DNA of 6,391 nt from Verrucomicrobiota bacterium (GCA_027620105.1 JAQCIA010000124.1:1-6391); one strand, 5' to 3'; positions 1-6,391 are shown, numbered from the stretch's first letter. A program made the numbers and translations. The notes: generated by a model from the sequence alone, not told the origin.

Positions 1-283
1 TTACGTTTTGGATGAGCCGACGATCGGGCTGCACATGGCGGATGTGGAGCGGCTGATTCGGGTACTGCAACGCCTGGTCAACGGCGGGAACACGGTGGTC
101 GTGATTGAGCACGATCTGGATGTGATTGCGGAGGCGGACTGGGTTGTGGACCTGGGCCCGGACGGAGGAGCCGCCGGGGGGCGCGTGGTTGCCAGCGGGA
201 CACCGGCGCACGTGGCGAGTGCCGGCAGCAAGTCACACACGGCGGGCTTCCTCAGGGCATTCCTGCGCGATCGGCGTGGATGA
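1..283 (+). CDS. uvrA: UvrA, excinuclease ABC subunit A (C-terminal end only)
   Basis: This is the 3' end of a gene that enters from the left edge. The frame begins at position 2 and gives 93 residues before TGA. UvrA is the DNA-damage-sensing ABC ATPase of nucleotide excision repair; it dimerises, binds UvrB and loads it on lesions. The fragment holds the tail of the second nucleotide-binding domain: Walker B and D-loop (YVLDEPTIGLH, fragment residues 1-11), the H-loop histidine in VVVIEHDLDVI (His37), then the family's closing motif ADWVVDLGPDGGAAGGRVVASGTP (residues 45-68, split here by natural variation) and a SHTAGFL ending like that of E. coli UvrA. The C-terminus is full length for the family. 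Whether the protein is a standard UvrA of about 940 residues or a longer tandem form cannot be seen. It converges with the cyclase gene, and no clear terminator lies in the 51-base gap. Confidence 0.96.
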   Translation, partial: YVLDEPTIGLHMADVERLIRVLQRLVNGGNTVVVIEHDLDVIAEADWVVDLGPDGGAAGGRVVASGTPAHVASAGSKSHTAGFLRAFLRDRRG

Positions 284-334
284 GGTGCGTCAGGCGGGCG
301 AACGCTTTACTGAGACGCTCGTGACGAGTTCGGG

Positions 335-1291
335 CTAGAGCTTGGGGTCGTTCGTGATGCGGACGACGGTTTTGTTGCGGCCACCGCTCTTGGCTTCGTA
401 GAGTGCCATGTCGGCACGCTTGAGGAATGAAAAGTAGGTGTCCTGTGGCAGTAGATGGGTGATGCCAAAACTGGCGCTGATGTGGACGTCTTTTGGCAGG
501 ACCGTTTCGGCCAGTTTATGACGGAGGCGTTCGGCGAGGGCGTAGGCATCGTTCACCACGGTGTTCGGGGCGAGGATGAGAAACTCTTCGCCGCCCAGTC
601 GCACGGGCAAGTCTTCACCACGGCAAGAGTCCTTCAGTAGCCCCGCAAAGATCTTCAGAACTTCGTCGCCCATGTCGTGACCGAAGGTGTCGTTGACGGA
701 TTTGAAGCGGTCAATGTCGATGCTGATCAGCGACAAAGGTTGCTGGTGGCGGCGGGCCAGGGCCATGGCAGCGTCCAGGGCTTCGGCGAAGCGGCGACGG
801 TTCGGCAGATTGGTGAGGGGGTCGATACGCGTTAATTCTCGAATGGTTTCGTTGGCCTGTTCCAGATCGCTGTTGCGTCGGCGGAGCTCCAACGTGAGGT
901 TGGTCAGTTCATTCGTCATGAGGGACATACGCTCAAGGCCCTCGCTCTCGCCAACGGTGATCCGTTCGCCGACCAGGAAGTACCCAGATTCATCGGCAAA
1001 GAGATGGCACTGGTACGTGTGATCGACGGGCTTGAGCCTGGCGCAAAATCCCACGGGCAATTCCGCGGTGGGGGTCGACAGGAGGGAGCAGGGACGTCCA
1101 TTGGGATCGACGACGTACCCATGAATGCTTTCGCCGATCGGCGGCGGATCCTTGGGGGCCTTGGCCAGGAACGCGCGATTGGCAGCCAAGATGATGTGGT
1201 TGGCAGCGTAGCGGATCATGATGACGCCATCCGACGCAGTCAAATACTGCTCCAGAATCTGCAAATGGCGTGGCTGCAATGGTTCACTCAT
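335..1291 (-). CDS. Diguanylate cyclase with PAS-like sensor region and GGDEF domain
   Basis: A 318-residue protein predicted to make c-di-GMP from two GTP. Residues 1-112 look like a PAS-type sensor fold (DGVIMIRYAANHIILAANRAF near the start, ESGYFLVGER at its end). Residues 113-153 are polar and leucine-spaced, like a signalling coiled coil. The GGDEF domain starts at RIDPLTNLPNRR (155-166). It shows DIDRFKSVNDTFGHDMGD (192-209) with metal-binding Asp192, the signature GGEEF (233-237), and RGED (224-227) five residues before it, which is an intact RxxD inhibitory site. It ends with RADMALYEAKSGGRNKT. There is no EAL or HD-GYP domain, signal peptide or membrane segment, so it is likely cytoplasmic. 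The frame opens upstream to a GTG at 1387, but the ATG at 1291 is preferred because the extra 32 residues look non-coding. Its ribosome site is weak (GAAG, 11 bases upstream). The gene lies 119 bases downstream of the SNF2 gene. The signal sensed is unknown. Confidence 0.93.
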   Translation of the reverse strand: MSEPLQPRHLQILEQYLTASDGVIMIRYAANHIILAANRAFLAKAPKDPPPIGESIHGYVVDPNGRPCSLLSTPTAELPVGFCARLKPVDHTYQCHLFADESGYFLVGERITVGESEGLERMSLMTNELTNLTLELRRRNSDLEQANETIRELTRIDPLTNLPNRRRFAEALDAAMALARRHQQPLSLISIDIDRFKSVNDTFGHDMGDEVLKIFAGLLKDSCRGEDLPVRLGGEEFLILAPNTVVNDAYALAERLRHKLAETVLPKDVHISASFGITHLLPQDTYFSFLKRADMALYEAKSGGRNKTVVRITNDPKL

Positions 1292-1390
1292 AGTACGAAC
1301 ATCTTCACAACATTCGGGAACGACAAGCGGAACGTTAACAAGCGCGGGTCCGAATGGATAGTCGAAAGGGCACGTATTTGGCGCCACGGG

Positions 1391-1409
1391 ATGCGCGAAT
1401 CACGCGCAT
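1391..1409 (-). terminator. Stem-loop directly after the SNF2 gene stop codon (terminator-like, no T-tract)
   Basis: Perfect 7-bp inverted repeat: ATGCGCG (1391-1397) and CGCGCAT (1403-1409) around a 5-base loop. It begins one base after the SNF2 stop codon on the minus strand. The strand after it reads CCCGTGGCG, without a U-run, so it is not a standard intrinsic terminator. It could protect the 3' end of the SNF2 mRNA, partly attenuate read-through into the cyclase gene, or act with Rho. The repeat is seen directly; its role is inferred. Confidence 0.35.
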
Positions 1410-1410
1410 G

Positions 1411-4400
1411 CTACAGGCTCAGGAGTTCCTGAATGTCTTCCCAGGTGAGGCGTTGGATCATGGCCTCGTCGTTTTCGATGGTGGCATCGATGACAGCCTG
1501 CTTGCGCGCCTGCAGCGCGACGACCTTCTCTTCCACGGTGCCCACCGTGATGAGTTTGATGCTGTAGACTGTGCGACGCTGGCCGATGCGATAGGCGCGG
1601 TCAGTGGCCTGGTTTTCAACGGCGGGGTTCCACCAGGGATCGAAATGAATGACGGTGTCCGCGCCGGTCAGGTTCAGACCCGAGCCGCCGGCCTTGAGGC
1701 TGATCAGAAAGACCGGAATGTCGCGGCGCGTATTAAATGTCTGCACCACCTTCAAGCGCTCCTTGGTGGCGCCATCAAGGTAGCAATGGGCGATTTCACG
1801 CTGCTCCAGTTCTTTCCGCAGAATGGTGAGCATGGTCACAAACTGACTAAAGACCAGGACGCGATGCCCGCCGTCCATGGCCTCATCCAGCAGCTCGAAG
1901 AAGAGATCCATTTTGGCAGAGGGATGCTCAGCCTTCAGGCCTTCCAGTTTGAGCAGATCCAGGTGGCAGCAGACCTGCCGCAGGCGCATGAGCGTGGTGA
2001 GAATTTCCATGCGACTGCGCTGGAAGCCTTTCTCCGTGACCATGTCCTGAATCTTGCGGCGGGACTGCTGCAGGAGCTCGCCATACACAAGGCGTTGATC
2101 GGCGGTGAGGCTGCATGGGGCGATGCGTTCGATCTTTGGCGGTAGCTCCTTGGCCACTTCCGCTTTCAGGCGGCGCAGCAGGAAGGGGTGCATTTTGCGG
2201 CGCAGGTGGGACTGGGCGGCCACGGCATCCGCACCGCCACTGGCGATGGGCAATTCGTAACGGTTGCGGAAGGCGTCGGGCGGGCCCATATAATTCGGCA
2301 TCAGGAAGTCCATGATCGACCACAGGTCGGAGACGCTGTTTTCCACCGGCGTCCCGGTAAGCACGACGCGGTGATTGGCTCGCAGCTTTTTGGCGGCCAG
2401 GGCGTTCTGGGTGGAGCGATTCTTGATGTGTTGCGCTTCGTCCAGGACGAGGACGGAGAATTCCTGGGCGAGGTAGTGATCCAGATCGCGACGCATGAGG
2501 GCGTAGGATGTGATGACCAGGTTTTTGGTGGGAACTTCCGCCCAATGGTCATGGCGTTCCGGGCCGGCCATGGTCATCACGGAAATATCGGGTGCGAATC
2601 GAGCGGCTTCGACGGCCCAGTTTTCAACAATGCTGGTGGGGCAGATGATCAGGCATGGTTTTCCGCGGGCCGCGGGATGATGACGTTCGAGTTGCAGCCA
2701 GGCCAGCGTCTGGATGGTTTTGCCCAGGCCCATCTCATCGGCCAGCAGGCCACAGAAGCCATTTTTTTCCAGGAATCGCAACCAGCACACGCCCTCCTTC
2801 TGGTAGGAGCGAAGGGTCCGTTCGACCTCGGGCGAGAAGACCACCGGTTCCATTTCCAACGTGCGATTTTGCTGTTCGGCACGCCGCCGCCAGTCCGCGG
2901 GCTGCTCAACATCCACCCCGTCCAGCGCATCGAGGGAAGATTTGACGAAGGGGGCGTAGATGTTCGAAAGGCGGAAATAGCCGGGCATGTTGCTGTCACC
3001 CGACGCGCAATCGGCAAAGACGTCCTGCATGGCCGTGACGGCATCGGTGTCGATGAACAGGGTGCGCCCGCGATGTTCGACAAACGAATCGCCTTTCAAG
3101 ATGGCGCGATGAATATCCTGGGGGGAAAGGCTGGCGCCGTCGGGAGCCTCGAAGTCGAAGCCCACATCAAACCATCCGCCTTCGGCATTGGCGCTGTTCC
3201 CGCGCACATGGACGACGGGGGCCACAAAATGCGCTTCGTCCATATAGCCACTGATGCGGCCATTCAGTTCCACGCGCCAGCCGCGGCGGCGCAGCGCGGG
3301 GAGGGCGCTGCCGAGAAAGTTCAACACTTCGCGTTTGCCGACAATGCTCGCGAGGGCATCGCCGACTTCGCCATGCAGCCCATGGCGCGCTAGAATTTTC
3401 AGGGCCTCGCGCTCGGCGTCCACGTTGCGCACGGTATAGCGGAGCAGGTCATTGGGGTCCGGGATGGCCACGATCTCCACGGGATCACGGCGGCCCGCGG
3501 TGAGGGCGTGGGGGCCATAGTGGGCGGAGAGGGTGGCCGAAAGGGAGGCCTGACTGCCGTTGACGATCAGGCGAAAGACGGGCTCGGCCGGGTCAACCGA
3601 GAACAGATCGGCCGTGATATCCGATTCGATGCGTGCGTGGTTGGCCAGTGTGGGCAATTCCTGACGGATAAAGGTGAGCACACCGGGCCGCGGAATGATG
3701 ACGGGTGCCAGGTAGATGCCGTGGTAGGGACCGGGCAGCATTTGCGCCAGCGGCCAGAAGTTGCCGGCGCCTTGGACCCAGCCGGCGCGTCCGGCGGCAA
3801 TGTACAGCGGCGGCTCCGCGCCGTTCTGAAATGGCAGTTCCGTATGCGCCAGCAGAATGAGTTCGCCGGTTTCGCGGTCCAGGTCCATACGCACGTGGGT
3901 GGTCAGGGGGGTTGGAAGCACGGGGAGGGGGCTGCCGTCCGTGGCACAGAGGCTGCGCCCAACCATCAAACGCAGGATATTGATGAAATCCGTGCGTTTG
4001 AGCATGAGGCTACCGCGCGCCGGACCTTCCGAAATGTCCTCCAGCACGAACAGCACGGACTCATCCTGTTTCGAAAAGATCAGGGGCACGTCCAGGGGAA
4101 CTTCATCGAGCGGGATTGCCGTGCCGCCATACTCGGCTTCGCAGAGCATGGGGATGTTGTCCGTGGCGATGCCGTCCTGCCAGCCGACATTCAGGGTGAG
4201 GCGGATGTTGGCGGGCATGGCGCCGGGGGTCTCCGCAGCAGCGCGGCGGATGAAGGCGTCCTCGTGGATGGCGGCCAGGCGCGAGGCATGCCGGAGTTCT
4301 TCGCGGTATTTTGCTTCACGCAGGGGATCGGCGGCCCGGTGGACGATGGTGAGGGCCAGGGCGATAACGTGGGCGCAGATGACACCGCGTTCCACATTGG

Positions 4401-4614
4401 CATAGCAGGGGCACTGGCTTTCCACCATGCCGCTGGCTAGGATGCGCATTGAGGTCCGCAGGTCGCGGTTGTTCCAGCGAATGGTGCCGTTGATATGCGG
4501 CGACTCAAAGTTCGCATTCAACACCAGGCCGCGCTCCACCATGGCCTCAGCGTCGCGCAAAACCTGTTCACCGGCCCAGTCGAGCAGCCGCTTACGAGTA
4601 AATGGCAGACTCAT
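1411..4614 (-). CDS. SWIM zinc-finger SNF2-family ATPase/helicase
   Basis: A 1067-residue DNA-dependent ATPase of the bacterial Snf2/Rad54-like group. Such proteins translocate on duplex DNA and displace bound proteins; the RapA branch recycles RNA polymerase. The N-terminus has a SWIM zinc-binding motif, C68-P-C70-x9-C80-A-H82. Residues about 83-595 show no motif I recognise; this position often carries an SNF2-associated domain. The motor is complete: LRSYQKEGVCWL (601-612), motif I DEMGLGKT (626-633, Lys632), motif II DEAQ (725-728), motif III LTGTP (752-756), then C-terminal lobe VFSQF (921-925), GGSGLNLTGAD (976-986) and motif VI QATDRAYRIGQ (1002-1012). The frame stays open to 4749, but the ATG at 4614 is chosen because GGAG lies 8 bases upstream and the 45 extra residues resemble nothing. 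It diverges from the IspD-like gene and may be co-transcribed with the cyclase downstream. No restriction, nuclease or defence partner adjoins it. The exact cellular role is not known. Confidence 0.95.
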   Translation of the reverse strand: MSLPFTRKRLLDWAGEQVLRDAEAMVERGLVLNANFESPHINGTIRWNNRDLRTSMRILASGMVESQCPCYANVERGVICAHVIALALTIVHRAADPLREAKYREELRHASRLAAIHEDAFIRRAAAETPGAMPANIRLTLNVGWQDGIATDNIPMLCEAEYGGTAIPLDEVPLDVPLIFSKQDESVLFVLEDISEGPARGSLMLKRTDFINILRLMVGRSLCATDGSPLPVLPTPLTTHVRMDLDRETGELILLAHTELPFQNGAEPPLYIAAGRAGWVQGAGNFWPLAQMLPGPYHGIYLAPVIIPRPGVLTFIRQELPTLANHARIESDITADLFSVDPAEPVFRLIVNGSQASLSATLSAHYGPHALTAGRRDPVEIVAIPDPNDLLRYTVRNVDAEREALKILARHGLHGEVGDALASIVGKREVLNFLGSALPALRRRGWRVELNGRISGYMDEAHFVAPVVHVRGNSANAEGGWFDVGFDFEAPDGASLSPQDIHRAILKGDSFVEHRGRTLFIDTDAVTAMQDVFADCASGDSNMPGYFRLSNIYAPFVKSSLDALDGVDVEQPADWRRRAEQQNRTLEMEPVVFSPEVERTLRSYQKEGVCWLRFLEKNGFCGLLADEMGLGKTIQTLAWLQLERHHPAARGKPCLIICPTSIVENWAVEAARFAPDISVMTMAGPERHDHWAEVPTKNLVITSYALMRRDLDHYLAQEFSVLVLDEAQHIKNRSTQNALAAKKLRANHRVVLTGTPVENSVSDLWSIMDFLMPNYMGPPDAFRNRYELPIASGGADAVAAQSHLRRKMHPFLLRRLKAEVAKELPPKIERIAPCSLTADQRLVYGELLQQSRRKIQDMVTEKGFQRSRMEILTTLMRLRQVCCHLDLLKLEGLKAEHPSAKMDLFFELLDEAMDGGHRVLVFSQFVTMLTILRKELEQREIAHCYLDGATKERLKVVQTFNTRRDIPVFLISLKAGGSGLNLTGADTVIHFDPWWNPAVENQATDRAYRIGQRRTVYSIKLITVGTVEEKVVALQARKQAVIDATIENDEAMIQRLTWEDIQELLSL

Positions 4615-4622
4615 CCTAAAAG

Positions 4623-4626
4623 CTCC
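4623..4626 (-). promoter_or_regulatory. Ribosome binding site of the SNF2 gene
   Basis: The minus strand reads GGAG followed by 8 bases and then ATG (start at 4614). This good Shine-Dalgarno match decides the start of the SNF2 ATPase over the longer open frame beginning at 4749. Confidence 0.7.
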
Positions 4627-4680
4627 AAATATAGCGAACCCGCACGGTCGATTGCCAGAAGAATCGCCTCGAACTGTGGC

Positions 4681-4686
4681 GTTATA
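4681..4686 (-). promoter_or_regulatory. Possible -10 box for the SNF2 gene
   Basis: The minus strand reads TATAAC here (5 of 6 to TATAAT), which would give a leader of about 60 bases before the SNF2 start. The hexamer 17 bases upstream (CCCATC) does not match TTGACA, so the promoter would have to be activated or use another sigma factor. A second AT-rich hexamer, TATATT at 4628-4633, lies too close to the ribosome site to be likely. Confidence 0.25.
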
Positions 4687-4799
4687 CGGGCTGGAAACGG
4701 GACGATGGGCGGCCTGGGGGCGTGCTGGTGCCGTGATGCGGTTTATCATGACTATCCCGACTAACGGCGAGTGGTTTCGATGCCCAAAGTAAGTGATTC

Positions 4800-4828
4800 T
4801 TGACTTTCTGAGATGTCGGGCCTAGATT
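4800..4828 (+). promoter_or_regulatory. Sigma70-like promoter for the IspD-like/phosphoesterase operon
   Basis: TTGACT at 4800-4805 (5 of 6 to TTGACA), an exactly 17-base spacer, and TAGATT at 4823-4828 (4 of 6 to TATAAT). Transcription would start near 4835, leaving a leader of about 25 bases that contains the purine-rich GAGGGG ribosome site at 4843-4848. Box quality, ideal spacing and position just before the first gene support it. It was found by eye only. Confidence 0.55.
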
Positions 4829-4860
4829 CCACGTAACTGTACGAGGGGACGACGCGAAAT

Positions 4861-5538
4861 ATGAACGCAGGCATTGTATTAGCAGCGGGGCGGAATTCGG
4901 CGATGGGCAGCCAGGTCGACCGCGCCTTCCTTAGTTTAGGGACGCGTCCCGTTGTGGCCTACGCCATGATGGCCCTCGAAAAGTGTCCGGATGTGGATGT
5001 AGTGGTGTTGGTGGTGCGGAAAGACCGGATCGATGCCGCGCAGTCCGTCGCGCAGATGTTCGGCTGCTCGAAATGCAAGTTTATCGTGGGCGGCGCGGCA
5101 CAGCGTCAGGGCTCGGTGCAAGCCGGCCTTGATCAGCTGAACGAGGAAGTCAACTTTGTGACCATTCTGGATTGTATTCGTCCCTGCGTGACACCATATC
5201 TGATCAGCGACACGATCAAAACTGCGAAGCGTTATGGCAGTGGCGTGGCGGCGGTCAAGGCGGAGGACAGCATCAAGGAAGTCCTCAAGGGCCAGATCGT
5301 GACGCGCACGCTGGATCGCGCGAAGATCTGGCAGGCGATAACGCCGCAGAGTTTCCGGTGTGAACTGCTGCGCAAAGGGCTCAAAGTTGCCGCGCAGAAG
5401 CACCTGACGGTGACGGATGATTCGGAGGCGTTTGCGCTGGCGAATGATGATGTGCATTTGGTGCCGACGGATGTTCCGAACATCAAGATCGCATCCGCGA
5501 CTGATCTGACACTGGCCGCATCTGTGCTGCGGCTATAA
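4861..5538 (+). CDS. IspD-family cytidylyltransferase homologue with altered active site
   Basis: A 225-residue protein of the normal IspD length. IspD joins CTP and 2-C-methyl-D-erythritol 4-phosphate in the MEP isoprenoid pathway. Family marks in order: LAAG (7-10), GG and RQGSV (77-86), LDCIRP (103-108, for HDAARP, keeping the Asp and Arg), DSIK (136-139, for DTxK), RTLDRAKIWQAITPQSF (149-165), TVTDD (183-187) and PNIKI (206-210). Two conserved basic residues are changed: the AAGxxxRM loop reads AAGRNSAM, so the Arg equivalent to E. coli Arg20 is Ala14, and the PKQ/DKL position reads DRA, so the catalytic Lys27 equivalent is Arg21. A slow or re-purposed enzyme, or a pseudoenzyme beside a standard IspD elsewhere, is therefore possible. 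No symbol is given for this reason. The ATG at 4861 follows GAGGGG at a rather long 12-base spacing. It is the first gene of a pair with the phosphoesterase 14 bases downstream, and it diverges from the SNF2 gene. Confidence 0.85.
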   Translation: MNAGIVLAAGRNSAMGSQVDRAFLSLGTRPVVAYAMMALEKCPDVDVVVLVVRKDRIDAAQSVAQMFGCSKCKFIVGGAAQRQGSVQAGLDQLNEEVNFVTILDCIRPCVTPYLISDTIKTAKRYGSGVAAVKAEDSIKEVLKGQIVTRTLDRAKIWQAITPQSFRCELLRKGLKVAAQKHLTVTDDSEAFALANDDVHLVPTDVPNIKIASATDLTLAASVLRL

Positions 5539-5540
5539 AC

Positions 5541-5544
5541 GGAG
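5541..5544 (+). promoter_or_regulatory. Ribosome binding site of the metallophosphoesterase gene
   Basis: GGAG starts two bases after the stop codon of the IspD-like gene and ends 8 bases before the ATG at 5553. It supports this start and tight translational linkage of the two genes. Confidence 0.7.
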
Positions 5545-5552
5545 CCGGTGGG

Positions 5553-6284
5553 ATGGCCGCGCAACGCTACGCGATTCTGGGTGACATCCACAGCAACTGG
5601 TCTGCGCTTGAGGCCGTCCTGGCGGATGCGAAGAGCCAGGGGGCGACGGATTTCGTATGCGTCGGCGATGTGGTCGGCTACAACGCCGATCCGGTGCGTT
5701 GTTTGGAAGCCATTAAGGAGACGAGCGGCGTCACCGTGATGGGCAATCACGATCAATATTGCAGCACCGACTCCCCTCTGGAAGGCTTTCATCCCATGGC
5801 CGCCGAGGTGGTGCAATGGACGCGATCCCAGCTGACCGCGGCGCACAAGCAGTACTTGCAGGAACTGAAGTATGTGCGGCGGGTTGGGGGATTCACCATC
5901 GTCCACAGCACACTCGACATGCCTGAAAAGTGGGGCTACGTGTTCGACACCCTTGAAGCCGACGCCAACTTCAATTACCAATCGACTTCCATCTGTTTTC
6001 ACGGGCATACGCATGTGCCGGTGGTTTTTGAACGCCAGAAGGCGGTGCGGCGGGTGCACTTCACGAAGCTGAGGCTCGAAATGGGGACGCGGTACTTCAT
6101 TAACGTGGGTAGTGTGGGGCAGCCGCGGGACGGCGATCCGCGCGCGGCCTACGTGCTATATGATCCGGCATCGAAATCCGTGGATCTGCGCCGCATCGGG
6201 TACGACATTGAGGCAACGCAGGCCGCCATTCGGAATGCGGGCCTGCCGGATCGTCTGGCGAGGCGGTTGCAGTTTGGCAAGTAG
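5553..6284 (+). CDS. Calcineurin-like metallophosphoesterase (YfcE/ApaH-related)
   Basis: A 243-residue, probably cytoplasmic phosphoesterase; no signal peptide is seen. All the metal-site motifs of the family are present in order: GDIHSN (10-15; Asp11, His13), GDVVGY (38-43; Asp39), GNHD (64-67; Asn65, His66), a histidine in VHST (His118), and GHTH (151-154; His152, His154). NVGSVGQPRDGDPRAAY (184-200) is the closing signature of the small bacterial group classed with diadenosine-tetraphosphatase and protein-phosphatase-like proteins. Two divalent metals such as Mn or Fe would bind here. The substrate cannot be told from sequence: phosphodiesters, phosphomonoesters, nucleotides and phosphoproteins are all known in the superfamily. 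The ATG at 5553 has GGAG 8 bases upstream. The gene follows the IspD-like gene by 14 bases, so both are most likely made from one mRNA started near 4835. It seems intact. Confidence 0.93.
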   Translation: MAAQRYAILGDIHSNWSALEAVLADAKSQGATDFVCVGDVVGYNADPVRCLEAIKETSGVTVMGNHDQYCSTDSPLEGFHPMAAEVVQWTRSQLTAAHKQYLQELKYVRRVGGFTIVHSTLDMPEKWGYVFDTLEADANFNYQSTSICFHGHTHVPVVFERQKAVRRVHFTKLRLEMGTRYFINVGSVGQPRDGDPRAAYVLYDPASKSVDLRRIGYDIEATQAAIRNAGLPDRLARRLQFGK

Positions 6285-6307
6285 GTGCCACGGGTTGCGC
6301 CACCTAC
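6281..6307 (+). terminator. Stem-loop overlapping the phosphoesterase stop codon (terminator-like)
   Basis: Perfect 7-bp inverted repeat GTAGGTG (6281-6287) and CACCTAC (6301-6307) with a 13-base loop. The left arm contains the TAG stop codon. A weaker stem follows (CCGC at 6316-6319 with GCGG at 6335-6338). No T-run follows either stem, so efficient intrinsic termination is doubtful; a Rho-dependent end or an mRNA-stabilising hairpin is as likely. Confidence 0.35.
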
Positions 6308-6358
6308 GCGTGTCGCCGCGCCCATGGCTGCGCTGCGGACCAACACATCGATCTGATC

Positions 6359-6388
6359 TTGCGTGAGTTAGAAATAAAAAACTAGACT
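6359..6388 (+). promoter_or_regulatory. Possible promoter of a gene beyond the right edge
   Basis: TTGCGT at 6359-6364, an 18-base AT-rich spacer, then TAGACT at 6383-6388. The end of the window is much richer in A/T than the rest, as is common upstream of a gene. The boxes are weak (4 of 6 each) and no gene is visible to confirm direction. The minus strand has a six-base T-run here, so the 3' end of a leftward transcript is the alternative. Confidence 0.22.
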
Positions 6389-6391
6389 TTC

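Noticed and set aside
284..334. Bidirectional terminator between uvrA and the cyclase gene
   Set aside because: Only a 4-bp CTCG/CGAG stem is visible and no T-run on either strand, so I do not call a terminator.
1292..1387. Longer cyclase start at GTG 1387
   Set aside because: No ribosome site precedes it, and the extra 32 residues do not resemble a domain; the ATG at 1291 fits better.
2188..3393. 401-codon open frame on the plus strand inside the SNF2 gene
   Set aside because: It is antisense to the conserved SNF2 motor and middle region, has no recognisable motif, and is expected from GC-rich codon use on the opposite strand.
1411..4614. SNF2 ATPase as part of a DNA-defence system
   Set aside because: Some defence systems use SNF2 proteins, but no methylase, nuclease, phospholipase-D or other defence gene is adjacent; the neighbours are housekeeping or signalling genes.
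4640..4658. Sigma54-like TGGCAA...GTGC on the minus strand upstream of the SNF2 gene
   Set aside because: The GG and GC pairs are separated by 11 bases instead of 10, and the remaining consensus bases are poor.
4615..4749. Longer SNF2 start at 4749
   Set aside because: The ATG at 4614 has GGAG at 8 bases, and the 45 added residues look like translated control region that overlaps candidate promoter elements.
5232..6059. 275-codon open frame on the minus strand
   Set aside because: It runs antisense across both the IspD-like and phosphoesterase genes, whose motifs are all in the plus-strand frames; its protein is His/Arg-rich with no family features.

Overview
This window reads as ordinary chromosomal DNA of a GC-rich, Gram-negative-type bacterium. 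It holds the end of one gene and four complete genes, with no sign of mobile elements, CRISPR, tRNA or rRNA. The wording of the UvrA tail (DEPTIGLHMADVE) and of the IspD-like protein recalls Verrucomicrobiota/Kiritimatiellota-type (PVC) bacteria. That is an impression from memory, not a computed placement.

Layout, left to right. (1) Positions 1-283, plus strand: the last 93 codons of the nucleotide-excision-repair ATPase UvrA. (2) Positions 335-1291, minus strand: a 318-residue diguanylate cyclase with a PAS-like N-terminal region, a coiled-coil linker, and a GGDEF domain that keeps its GGEEF signature and an RxxD inhibitory site. It converges on uvrA with about 50 bases between them. (3) Positions 1411-4614, minus strand: a 1067-residue SWIM zinc-finger/SNF2-family ATPase with all helicase motifs. 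It lies upstream of the cyclase gene, 119 bases away, with a small hairpin directly after its stop codon. (4) Positions 4615-4860: a divergent control region with a good sigma70-like promoter pointing right. (5) Positions 4861-5538, plus strand: an IspD-family nucleotidyltransferase homologue in which two conserved basic active-site residues are replaced. (6) Positions 5553-6284, plus strand: a complete calcineurin-like metallophosphoesterase, 14 bases after gene 5 and almost certainly in the same transcript. (7) Positions 6285-6391: a short non-coding tail with a stem-loop and an AT-rich end that may be the promoter of the next gene.

Functionally, the window joins DNA repair (uvrA), DNA or RNA-polymerase remodelling (SNF2 ATPase), c-di-GMP signalling (GGDEF) and a two-gene unit of nucleotidyltransferase homologue plus phosphoesterase. 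The most unusual item is the IspD-like protein: the fold and several substrate-contact motifs remain, but the Arg of the AAGxxxRM loop is Ala and the catalytic Lys of the PKQ/DKL motif is Arg. It may be a slow enzyme, a re-purposed enzyme or a pseudoenzyme. I see no convincing undescribed multi-gene system such as a defence island.
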